Origin: Bin87 sp026710825
GTDB lineage: Bacteria; Chloroflexota; Dehalococcoidia; Lucifugimonadales; UBA3495
DNA length: 64,000 bases
Direction: 5' to 3'
Assembly (NCBI GenBank): GCA_965232815.1
Contig: OZ247427.1
Span: forward strand, 1,798,001-1,862,000
The first letter of the stretch is position 1; every line of letters begins with the position of its first letter. Below, piece by piece: positions 24,316-30,927 of this stretch. The notes under the pieces are model-generated. The model was not told where the DNA came from. It searched no databases and saw nothing but the letters and a program-made list of their open reading frames with translations. The position numbers and the translations under genes are program-made.

Positions 24316-24597
24316 TCAGGCGGCGACGGCCTGCTGCGCCGCTTCCACCGGATACACGCTGACCCGGCGCTTGCCCCTGGCGTGCCACTCGTAGGTGACC
24401 TCGCCCTCGATCTTGGAGAACAAGGTGTAGTCCCTGCCCATGCCCACGTTGGTTCCGGGGCGGATGCGGGTCCCGCGCTGCCGCACGATGATCGACCCGC
24501 CGGTGACGCGCTCGCCGCCGTACTTCTTCACGCCCAGTCGTTTCGCATTGCTATCGCGGCCGTTGTTGGTGCTGCCGCCTGCTTTCTTGTGGGCCAT
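24316..24597 (-). CDS. rpmA: 50S ribosomal protein L27
   Basis: A 93-residue L27. It starts MAHKKAGGSTNNGRDSNAKR, placing the N-terminal arm near the peptidyl transferase centre without the cleaved leader of Firmicutes forms, and continues GVKKYGGERVTGGSIIVRQ. The gene starts 3 bp after the rplU stop, as usual. Confidence 0.97.
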   Translation of the reverse strand: MAHKKAGGSTNNGRDSNAKRLGVKKYGGERVTGGSIIVRQRGTRIRPGTNVGMGRDYTLFSKIEGEVTYEWHARGKRRVSVYPVEAAQQAVAA

Positions 24598-24600
24598 TGA

Positions 24601-24921
24601 TCAGCCTCCCGTCTCTATGCTCTGGATCTGGATGCGAGTGTAGTTCTGCCGGTGGCCCTTCTTCCGACGGTACCGGGTCTTGGACTTGTACTTGAAGACG
24701 ATGATCTTCTTGTCTTTGTAGTGCGTCTGCACCTCGGCGACCACCCGGGCGCCGTCCACGGTGGGCGTGCCGAATCGCATCTGCCCGTCCCGCGAAACCG
24801 CCAGAACGTCGTCGAACTCCGTGGTAGTGCCGGCATCGACGTCGAGCAACTCAACGTCCAGCACGTCACCGGGCGAAACGCGGTACTGCTTGCCGCCCGT
24901 CTTTACGATGGCATAATCCAT
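24601..24921 (-). CDS. rplU: 50S ribosomal protein L21
   Basis: A 106-residue L21: MDYAIVKTGGKQYRVSPGD, then YKDKKIIVFKYKSKTRYRR and GHRQNYTRIQI. It is the first gene of the operon, with a sigma70-like promoter at 24948-24977 leaving only ~20 bases of leader, so no L21 leader RNA fits here. Confidence 0.97.
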   Translation of the reverse strand: MDYAIVKTGGKQYRVSPGDVLDVELLDVDAGTTTEFDDVLAVSRDGQMRFGTPTVDGARVVAEVQTHYKDKKIIVFKYKSKTRYRRKKGHRQNYTRIQIQSIETGG

Positions 24922-24947
24922 ATTCCCAATCTCCCAAACGGCCTACC

Positions 24948-24977
24948 ATTCTAAATTTCGCCCCTGCCGCCTGTCAA
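24948..24977 (-). promoter_or_regulatory. Sigma70-like promoter of rplU-rpmA-rpmE
   Basis: On the minus strand TTGACA (24977-24972) and TAGAAT (24953-24948) are 18 bp apart, 26 bp before the rplU start. Confidence 0.75.
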
Positions 24978-25097
24978 GGCAAAACACATAGACAGACGAT
25001 TTCTAAACTCACCGAACTAGCGGACTAAACCGAAACCGCGCCCGTGCGAACCCTGCGCAGGATGCGATAGCGTCTGGTTCGCAGCAAACTTACCTGT

Positions 25098-25126
25098 TTG
25101 TCAACCCGTCCTGGCATCCATATAAT
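25098..25126 (+). promoter_or_regulatory. Strong sigma70-like promoter of HEPN cassette 2
   Basis: TTGTCA at 25098-25103 and a consensus TATAAT at 25121-25126 with the optimal 17-bp spacer. The start would fall about 38 bp before the first ATG of the cassette. This is one of the best promoter matches in the window. Confidence 0.78.
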
Positions 25127-25170
25127 CATGGTATCGACCGTGAGATGGACGAGATCGCGGAGTATTGACC

Positions 25171-25500
25171 ATGGTAATGACCACAGAAACCATCCAGAAA
25201 GCCCAGGACATAATCATGAAAGGTCTGGATACGCAGTTCCGAGGCAAGGTCTGTTTCGACTCCGTCGACATTACCCCGAGACCTGGTCCTGACGACGAGG
25301 AATACCTGGACGTGCTGGTCATCTACCAGAGCGAAGATGGAAATCTCGCCGCCCCGTTGCTGAACTCACTGTATGAGAACATTGGCGTGGATCTGCGCGC
25401 TATTGGCATCGACAGTATCCCTTCGATCTCGTACCGGGACAGAACCGAGAACAGCGAATGGTCTAATTTGGTGCAGGTACGTCACTTCGGGCAGGTATGA
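25171..25500 (+). CDS. Partner protein of HEPN cassette, copy 2
   Basis: A 109-residue protein collinear with the 7783-8112 product: MTTETIQKAQDIIMKGL, FDSVDITPRPG, EEYLDVLVIYQSEDGNL, a helix ending VDLRAIGIDSIPSISY, then SEWSNLVQV. ATG 25171 or 25177 is the start; 25177 aligns with the first copy's methionine. It ends overlapping the HEPN start as ATGA. I do not recognise the family. In the antitoxin-toxin reading it would be the antidote. Confidence 0.7.
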   Translation: MVMTTETIQKAQDIIMKGLDTQFRGKVCFDSVDITPRPGPDDEEYLDVLVIYQSEDGNLAAPLLNSLYENIGVDLRAIGIDSIPSISYRDRTENSEWSNLVQVRHFGQV

Positions 25501-25961
25501 TCACTTGGCAGGGTTTGTTGGAGGACAGTCGCCGAGCAGTCATCGCTGGTTCAGTTGATTCGCTCCGTAGGTCGGTGAGCACGACGTACTACGCTGTGTT
25601 CCACGCGCTGGCTGCTAGCAACGCAGATTGCTTGGTCGGGACTCGACAAACCCCACTCGACGAACACGCTTGGCTACGGGCTTATCGCGCACTGGATCAC
25701 CGGGATGCCAGGATGTTCCTGAAGCGGGACATTCAGCAGTTCTCGCCACCAGTGCGGCGGTTCATCGGTATATTCGAAGAGCTTCAGGACGCCCGCCACA
25801 TGGCTGACTACAACCCCGACTCCAGTCGCATCGTCGCTCGTTCTGAGGCCACGCGTTGGATTGACCGAGCGGAGTCGGCCATCAACGAGTTCAACCAAGT
25901 TGACCCAAGTGAGCGGTCCGCAGTGGCGATCCAGTCCCTTATCAAAGGGCGCCAGGCGTGA
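25497..25961 (+). CDS. HEPN-domain protein, cassette copy 2
   Basis: A 154-residue protein, equal in length to copy 1 and matching it throughout: LRRSVSTTYYAVFHALAASN at residues 23-42, NADCLVG, WLRAYRALDHRDAR and ARHMADYNPDSSR from residue 99. The conserved basic-aromatic RHxADYxPD motif occupies the position where other HEPN nucleases carry their catalytic R-H pair. ATG 25497 overlaps the partner stop. Its high divergence from copy 1 with conserved length and overlap argues for long-term co-selection of the pair. Confidence 0.82.
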   Translation: MITWQGLLEDSRRAVIAGSVDSLRRSVSTTYYAVFHALAASNADCLVGTRQTPLDEHAWLRAYRALDHRDARMFLKRDIQQFSPPVRRFIGIFEELQDARHMADYNPDSSRIVARSEATRWIDRAESAINEFNQVDPSERSAVAIQSLIKGRQA

Positions 25962-26558
25962 CCATCCTTGCTCGTAGAACGGTGATCGCAAGCACTGCCC
26001 CCTGATCCCTTCGTCAAAACCCCCGGTGCATCCTGTTTGTCCCGGCGAAAAGTCCGCCACAGGATGAAAAAGGTTGTGAGCGAGCGCCCCCTAGGGCTTT
26101 CGGATTATTGCTCTCCGGCAAGGAAATCTGCCCACCCCGAGCCTGTCGAACGACGAGCGGATGGTGGTTGGTGAATCGTTCCGGCGTTGTTCGTTGACCG
26201 CAGTCAGGGATAATCGAAAGGTCCAGTGACACTTCCCCCTTGCCCCTGCCATCCGCATATCCGTACCATTTAACTGGCCAACTGCCAAACCCTATCCAGC
26301 GGCCAACCTATGCGAGCCATCCTGATGCCAACGTCCCAACACCCCACCCCCAAATCCCGCCATCAGCCCGCCAAAACCATCGATTCCGCCCCCAAAACCG
26401 CCCTCGCCGCCCCCATTTACCCTCACGTCTCACGCAAACGCCCTACTCAAATGAACGGAAATGACCGGCAATGAGCGGGAAACTCAAAAATCCCCGTCAT
26501 CCTGATCCAATCCGCCATCCTGTCCATCCATGAAAACAATACCTTTTGAGGTAACCCC
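25962..26558. other. Gene-poor stretch with repeat debris
   Basis: No credible gene in 597 bp. It holds one arm of an ~85-bp direct repeat (26010-26091), a CCTGTCGAA-type element at 26137-26160 (GAGCCTGTCGAACGACGAG), a low-complexity C-rich run at 26335-26440 and an ATCCTG-rich segment at 26495-26535 just before the next small gene. Confidence 0.6.
26010..26091. repeat. ATCCTGTT-type direct repeat, left copy
   Basis: It shares CGTCAAAA, GCATCCTGTTTGTCCCGG, CCGCCACAGGAT and GAGCGCCCCC in the same order as 26962-27055, in the same orientation. The two flank a ~870-bp segment holding one small gene. Confidence 0.75.
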
Positions 26559-26897
26559 ATGACCATCTCCCGACTTCGCCGCCGCGTCGACGCCCTCAAG
26601 CGCAGGTTCGCCCCCGAACTCGCCATCATCAAACTCCGCCGCGTCGCCGAAGCCGTCGTCAACGACTGGGATTCCTCCCGATCTCGGCCCCCCGAACCCG
26701 GCGACGTCATCGGGCGCATCGCTGATGCCGGCTTCCGCCCCTCTACCTTCGCCAACCTCCGCCGCTACCTTGAAGACACCCGACGTCGGGGCGACGTTCC
26801 CGACCCCTGCGAAATGATCGCGAGTCTGCTCCCGTGGGCCCGGCAGGACCGCTACCGCGAACTGCTCCGCTGGGACCTGCCGGCCCCCGCCCGCTAG
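26559..26897 (+). CDS. Hypothetical small basic protein
   Basis: A 112-residue Arg-rich helical protein: MTISRLRRRVDALKRRFAPE, then GDVIGRIADAGFRPSTFANL and LLPWARQDRYRELLRW. GAGGT lies ~6 bp before ATG. No family is known to me and no catalytic motif stands out. It is the only gene between two ~85-bp direct repeats, so it may be cargo of a small mobile or duplicated segment. Confidence 0.55.
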   Translation: MTISRLRRRVDALKRRFAPELAIIKLRRVAEAVVNDWDSSRSRPPEPGDVIGRIADAGFRPSTFANLRRYLEDTRRRGDVPDPCEMIASLLPWARQDRYRELLRWDLPAPAR

Positions 26898-26961
26898 CCG
26901 TGCCGTCAACCCGTCATCCCTGTGACGCTCGCCGCCCAAGGTCATTACCGCCCCTTGGCAA

Positions 26962-27055
26962 CCTCGTCAAAATTATCCTGTGCATCCCGTTCATCCTGTT
27001 TATCCCGGTAAAAATATCCGCCACAGGATTGAAAACTATGACGGTGAGCGCCCCC
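26962..27055. repeat. ATCCTGTT-type direct repeat, right copy
   Basis: The partner of 26010-26091, with an extra ATCCTGTGCATCCCGTTC segment. It ends GAGCGCCCCC ~75 bp before the MaoC-pair start. A short related run (GCATCTTGTCCATCGATGT) occurs at 33220-33240. Confidence 0.75.
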
Positions 27056-27128
27056 GCAATTGACCTCCGGCCCCGCCTGCGGTATCGTATTTCCGATTAA
27101 TCACCCCACCGTTCCGGAGTGTCCCGCT

Positions 27129-27554
27129 ATGGCCGCACAAGACCTCCCACTGTTCAACTACGACGACGTCGAAATCGGCGAAGAACTCGGCTCCTACGAG
27201 TACACGCTGACCCAGGAAATGATCGACCTCTACCGCAAGGCCGTGGACGACCCCGACGCCGTCTTTCCGACCATCGCCGTCAAGCACGACGCCACCTCGC
27301 TGGCCCTGGCCTATGACGACCAGACCGGCAGCATCAACGCCGGCAACGAGATCGACCTGCACAACCCGCCGATCCCCGGCAAGAAGATCAGCGTCACCGG
27401 CCGCATCCACGACAAGTTCGTCCGTCGCGACAAGCCCTACCTCGTCATCGAGGCCACGGCTACCGACGAGGACGGCCGCCTCATCGAGCGAATGCGCACC
27501 TACCAGATCAAGAAACCTGAGGAGTTGGGCAAAAAATGGCATCCCCAAGGCTAG
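27129..27554 (+). CDS. MaoC-like hot-dog dehydratase, N-terminal-half subunit
   Basis: A 141-residue hot-dog protein (FAS1/HadA-like half): FNYDDVEIGEELGSYEYTLT, then LDLHNPP-like IDLHNPPIPGKKISVTG and YLVIEATATDEDG. The start is ATG 27129 with GGAG upstream. It overlaps the next hot-dog gene by 19 bp. The pair resembles two-chain (R)-specific hydratases such as HadAB/HadBC, in which one chain carries the Asp/His dyad. The substrate would be an enoyl-CoA or enoyl-ACP. Confidence 0.8.
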   Translation: MAAQDLPLFNYDDVEIGEELGSYEYTLTQEMIDLYRKAVDDPDAVFPTIAVKHDATSLALAYDDQTGSINAGNEIDLHNPPIPGKKISVTGRIHDKFVRRDKPYLVIEATATDEDGRLIERMRTYQIKKPEELGKKWHPQG

Positions 27555-27958
27555 ACAGCGAAACGCTGCCCGTTATCACCAAGACCATCACCCAGGACGT
27601 CATCAACCAGTTTGAGGCGTGCGGCATCCTCAACCGCTCCAACATCCACAACGATCCGGAGTTGGCATCCAAGCGGCTGGGCACCACCTACGCCATCGCC
27701 TCCGGCCGCATGAGCATCGCCTTCTGCACCGAGGCCATGCGCAAGTTCATCGGCTCCGATGACTTCCACCGCAGCGGCAACGTCAACCTCAAGTTCCTGC
27801 GCCCCGTCAAGCATGGCGACACCGTCAGCGTCCACGGGCAGGTCAACAGCCGCCAGCCCCAGGACGACGGCACCACCATGGTCGTGGTCGACGTGTACTG
27901 CGAGAACCAGAACGGCGACAAGACCGCCGTCGGCCAGGCCAGCGCCGTCGTCAAATAA
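27536..27958 (+). CDS. MaoC-family dehydratase, catalytic-half subunit
   Basis: A 140-residue MaoC domain. The hydratase motif is recognisable in NRSNIHNDPELASKRLGTTY (asparagine in place of the usual aspartate, then histidine), followed by AIASGRMS and FLRPVKHGDTVSVHGQV. It is coupled to the preceding half by overlap, so a heteromeric enoyl hydratase is likely. The Asp-to-Asn-like change at the first dyad position deserves checking by alignment. Confidence 0.82.
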   Translation: MASPRLDSETLPVITKTITQDVINQFEACGILNRSNIHNDPELASKRLGTTYAIASGRMSIAFCTEAMRKFIGSDDFHRSGNVNLKFLRPVKHGDTVSVHGQVNSRQPQDDGTTMVVVDVYCENQNGDKTAVGQASAVVK

Positions 27959-27974
27959 GCATCCCAGCGACGTG

Positions 27975-28002
27975 CCGGGTCGAATGATTATTCGCCCCCA
28001 CG
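27975..28002. repeat. GTAGGGGCG-type palindrome, copy 6 (degenerate left arm)
   Basis: The right arm CGAATGATTATTCGCCCCCACG is conserved in part; the left arm has decayed to CCGGGTCGAATGA. It lies 16 bp after the MaoC stop. Confidence 0.7.
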
Positions 28003-28035
28003 TCGAGAACATCCCCTGGATTGGAGCAATCCCGA

Positions 28036-28350
28036 ATGACTATGACAAGGTCAGACTTCGGCAAAGTTGAAGTGGACATCGTCTACTGCGTGCCTTGAGG
28101 CTACCACGGCCTCGCCACGTGGCTGGCGACCGAATTCTGGCGTTCCCAGAACGCCGGTGATATCGCGATCAAGATGACCCCTGCCGGCAACGGCCGCCTG
28201 GAAATCTACCTCGACGGCCAGAAGATATTCGACCGCTTCGACGAAGAGGGCGATGAGTATCCCGGTTACAGCAAGGTCAACGAGCTCAAGATGGTCATCG
28301 CCGAGCGCGTCTTCGACGTCGAGGACGAGATGATGGCGGCTCGCGGCTGA
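28036..28350 (+). CDS. SelW/SelT/SelH (Rdx)-family selenoprotein with in-frame TGA
   Basis: Read through the TGA at 28096-28098, the frame gives 104 residues. DIVYCVP-U-GYHGLATWLA places selenocysteine at residue 21 in the CxxU redox motif of the Rdx thioredoxin-like family. It continues GRLEIYLDGQKIFDRF, typical of the family's second half, and ends TGA 28348-28350. Stopping at the first TGA would leave a 20-residue stub. GGAG lies 9 bp before ATG 28036. Candidate SECIS stems: 28104-28122 (CCACG/CGTGG, G-initiated loop) and a strong 9-bp stem 28137-28157. Bacterial SelW-like selenoproteins are known from marine metagenomes. A sequencing change from TGC/TGT cannot be excluded. Confidence 0.82.
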
Positions 28351-29051
28351 TGGCTAACTCCGAACACGTCGAACTCGTGCGCGCCGGCCGGGACGCCCTG
28401 GCGTCGTGGCGCGCCGACAACCCCGACCAGCAACTCGACCTGCGCGTCGCCGACTTCCGTGGCGCAGACCTCGTCGGCATTGACCTCCGTGGTTCCGACT
28501 TGCGCGGCGCGAACCTCAGCGATGCCCGGCTCACCAGGGCCAACTTCTCCCGCTGCGACCTGCGCGCCGCTGATTTCACCGGCTCAGACCTCTACGGCGC
28601 TACCCTGTCCCAGGCGGAGATGGCTATGGTCATCCTGCGCAACGTCAACCTCTTCTGGGCCGACCTGAAGCAGTCCGACATGTCGGAGAGCATCCTCCAG
28701 TGGTCCCGCCTGAATCGCGCCTCGTTCCTCAACACCAACCTGACCGCCGCCGACTGCAGCCAGACCACCGCCATTGAGGTTGATCTGCGCTCCGCCAACC
28801 TCACCGACTCAGACTGGCAGGGGGCCAACCTGAACGGCGCCGACGTCAGCCGCGCGGTGATGCAGGGCGCGAACTTCGCCAACGCCAAGATCCGCGATTC
28901 CATGTGGATTATGACCGATATGCGGGGCGCGAACTTCGACCGCGCCAGCCTCCATCGGTGCGACATGACCATGGGCAAGTGGGACGACACCACCAATTTC
29001 CCGCCCGGATTCGATCCCACGCACATCGAGAACCGCGTCGACGACTACTGA
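28350..29051 (+). CDS. Pentapeptide-repeat protein
   Basis: A 233-residue protein made largely of A(D/N)LxX repeats (FRGADLVGIDLRGSDLRGAN and onward) from ~residue 35 to 210, predicted to form a right-handed quadrilateral beta-helix. ATG 28350 overlaps the selenoprotein stop (TGATG), so translation is coupled. No membrane segment or toxin domain. Some such proteins mimic DNA and protect gyrase; most have unknown roles. The coupling to a redox protein is unusual. Confidence 0.9.
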   Translation: MANSEHVELVRAGRDALASWRADNPDQQLDLRVADFRGADLVGIDLRGSDLRGANLSDARLTRANFSRCDLRAADFTGSDLYGATLSQAEMAMVILRNVNLFWADLKQSDMSESILQWSRLNRASFLNTNLTAADCSQTTAIEVDLRSANLTDSDWQGANLNGADVSRAVMQGANFANAKIRDSMWIMTDMRGANFDRASLHRCDMTMGKWDDTTNFPPGFDPTHIENRVDDY

Positions 29052-29083
29052 CAAGCGCCGAGTCTCGTGCCGTAGGCATTCCG

Positions 29084-29416
29084 ATGATCACGATCGCTCC
29101 AGACACGATCACCGCGGCAGTCAGCGTCATCACCCTGCTGGTGGCGATAGGCGGTGGCATCTTTTGGCTAGGCAAGCTCACCAACCGATTCGTTCAACTG
29201 GAAAATCGTGTTGGACAGTTGGAAACTCGGGTTGACCAATTGGACAAGAAAGTCGACCGACTGGCGATTGATCTGCGTGAGGGAATGCGCGACCTACGCG
29301 TCGAGCTTCTCGAAGAAATGCGCCGCGGGAACCAGCAGTTGTTGATCGCGCTGGCCAACCACGGCCACGACGATGGCGGACAACCCGTATTCCGTGCGCC
29401 GGTGGGCGCAGAGTAA
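29084..29416 (+). CDS. Membrane-anchored coiled-coil protein
   Basis: A 110-residue protein: one membrane segment (residues ~9-30, ITAAVSVITLLVAIGGGIF), then a heptad coiled coil (VQLENRVGQLETRVDQLDKK and VDRLAIDLREGMRDL), then a short tail LIALANHGHDDGGQPVFRAP. It is probably an oligomeric bitopic membrane protein; no enzymatic motif. The tail is shared with a truncated frame at 36068-36268, so this is one of a family. It is 32 bp after the pentapeptide gene. Confidence 0.72.
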   Translation: MITIAPDTITAAVSVITLLVAIGGGIFWLGKLTNRFVQLENRVGQLETRVDQLDKKVDRLAIDLREGMRDLRVELLEEMRRGNQQLLIALANHGHDDGGQPVFRAPVGAE

Positions 29417-29434
29417 TCGTCCCGCGTTATCTGT

Positions 29435-30415
29435 ATGTCCGTCATCCTGATAGCATCCCACGGCCCCGGCGCCGGGAAAACCTCGGTTGCCGCCGGCCTC
29501 GCCGCCCTTATCGCGCGCGGCGGTGCTCCCGTCTCCGTCTGCAAGCCCCTCTCACCCGCCGGTCGCAGCGACCCCGACGCCGTGTACTTCGCGCAGAACT
29601 TCCGCGGCGGCGTGGCCGTGGCCCCCAACGACGACTCGGCATCCCTCGATGCTGCGGCCAGCGCGGTGCGGTCTCTCTCCGGCATCAGCGAGCACACGCT
29701 GGTCGAGGTGGCGAACCCGGTCAGCGGTTCCGGCATTGCGTCATCCACCACCGCCGGACTGGTCGAGCGGTTGTCGGCTCGGGTCATCGCCGTCTTCGGA
29801 TACAACACCGCGCTCTCTGCGGTGTCCGTGTCCAGCGATGTCGCGCTCCTGGGCGACGCCCTGGCCGGCGTGGTGATCAATCAGGTTCCCCGTTACCGCC
29901 TGGCCGCCGCCGCACGTTTGCTGGTGGAGTTGAACGCCGCCGGCGTACGCGCCATCGCGGCCTTGCCTGAAGATCGCCCCATGCTCTCGCTGACCATGAA
30001 CCAGTTGGAGCAGCAACTTGCGGGACATTGGGAACTGGCTCCCCCTGATGGCGACGATTGGATTGACCGGTTCCTCATCGGCGGCAACATCATGGACTCC
30101 GGCGCCGGTTACTTCGGCCGCTTTGCTCACCAGGCTGTCATCACCCGCGCCGAGCGCCCCGACATCCAGATGGCCAGCCTGATGCAGAACACCCGCTGCC
30201 TCGTACTCACCGGCGGCGCGCGCCCCACTGAGTACATCCGCGTGGAAGCATCCAAGCGCGAAGTTCCCGTCCTGCTCGTCGACAGCGGCACCGTCGCCAC
30301 CGCCGACGCCATCGGCGACCTGCTGGGCGCGGTGGTCCCCTACCATCCCCACAAAGCGGACCGCATGGCCGACCTGCTGGCCGAGCGAATCGATCTAACG
30401 ACCCTGTTGTCCTAG
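29435..30415 (+). CDS. BioD-like P-loop protein with DRTGG domain
   Basis: A 326-residue protein. The N-terminal P-loop domain (IASHGPGAGKTSVAAGLAA, residues 6-24) resembles dethiobiotin synthetase/CobB-type amidoligases. The C-terminal ~110 residues are a DRTGG domain (RPDIQMASLMQNTRCLVLTG). This arrangement is that of the N-terminal region of long phosphotransacetylases without the catalytic Pta domain; free-standing forms are thought to be regulatory or CBS-associated. No pta or ack gene is adjacent. Confidence 0.82.
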   Translation: MSVILIASHGPGAGKTSVAAGLAALIARGGAPVSVCKPLSPAGRSDPDAVYFAQNFRGGVAVAPNDDSASLDAAASAVRSLSGISEHTLVEVANPVSGSGIASSTTAGLVERLSARVIAVFGYNTALSAVSVSSDVALLGDALAGVVINQVPRYRLAAAARLLVELNAAGVRAIAALPEDRPMLSLTMNQLEQQLAGHWELAPPDGDDWIDRFLIGGNIMDSGAGYFGRFAHQAVITRAERPDIQMASLMQNTRCLVLTGGARPTEYIRVEASKREVPVLLVDSGTVATADAIGDLLGAVVPYHPHKADRMADLLAERIDLTTLLS

Positions 30416-30440
30416 GGCCCCCACAACACCACGGCGCATG

Positions 30441-30469
30441 CGTAGGGGCGGGTTTCAAACCCGCCCCCG
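30441..30469. repeat. GTAGGGGCG-type palindrome, copy 7
   Basis: Arms CGTAGGGGCG/CGCCCCCG with core GGTTT/AAACC, between convergent genes. A second, diverged copy follows 16 bp later. Confidence 0.88.
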
Positions 30470-30485
30470 TTCGTTGTTCGTTGTT

Positions 30486-30515
30486 GTGGGGGCCGACAAT
30501 CGTCCGCCCCTGCGC
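30486..30515. repeat. GTAGGGGCG-type palindrome, copy 8
   Basis: A diverged element: GTGGGGGCCGACAAT then CGTCCGCCCCTGC. The core GAC...GTC is again self-complementary. Confidence 0.7.
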
Positions 30516-30526
30516 TCCGGACTGAT

Positions 30527-30820
30527 CTAGTCCTGCATCTCGAACCGCTCGGATTCCGCCGGCCGTGACCACAACTCGTCGGCTCCGGCCATCGCCACCG
30601 CCCGCTCTGGGCTGGCCCGCCACGCGTCGTAGATCTCGTTGCTGTCCCACGTCACCAGCGTGGAAATCTTCGTTGGGTCAGCAAGCGAGATGAACGTCTG
30701 CCGCGCTCCGAATCCCGGCGCCTTGCTCTGCGCCAGGCCGTTGCCTTCGAGCAGCGCCTTTGCCTCCTCGACCTTGTCCTCTTTGGCCCAATGGTGCGTC
30801 AATACGCCGATCATTGCCAT
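30527..30820 (-). CDS. ABM-domain (antibiotic biosynthesis monooxygenase-like) protein
   Basis: A 97-residue ferredoxin-like ABM protein: IGVLTHHWAKEDKVEEAKAL, then FISLADPTKISTLVTWDS and EIYDAWRASPE. AGGAGG lies 8 bp before ATG 30820. Such small dimeric proteins act as haem- or flavin-independent monooxygenases or have no known activity. It stands alone. Confidence 0.78.
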   Translation of the reverse strand: MAMIGVLTHHWAKEDKVEEAKALLEGNGLAQSKAPGFGARQTFISLADPTKISTLVTWDSNEIYDAWRASPERAVAMAGADELWSRPAESERFEMQD

Positions 30821-30927
30821 CGTGCTGTCCTCCTTGTCCTCGTGCGTGACCGGTTGTCATTGCCGGCGTGTGTCTCCGGCAGATGACGATCTCGTTGGCG
30901 TGAAAATGCTGCCGACAGTTGGCAACG

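Noticed and set aside
28036..28350. SelW-like frame as a pseudogene with a nonsense mutation.
   Set aside because: The TGA is exactly at the redox position, the rest is intact and the stop is coupled to the next gene; selenocysteine is the simpler reading, though the sel genes must be confirmed.
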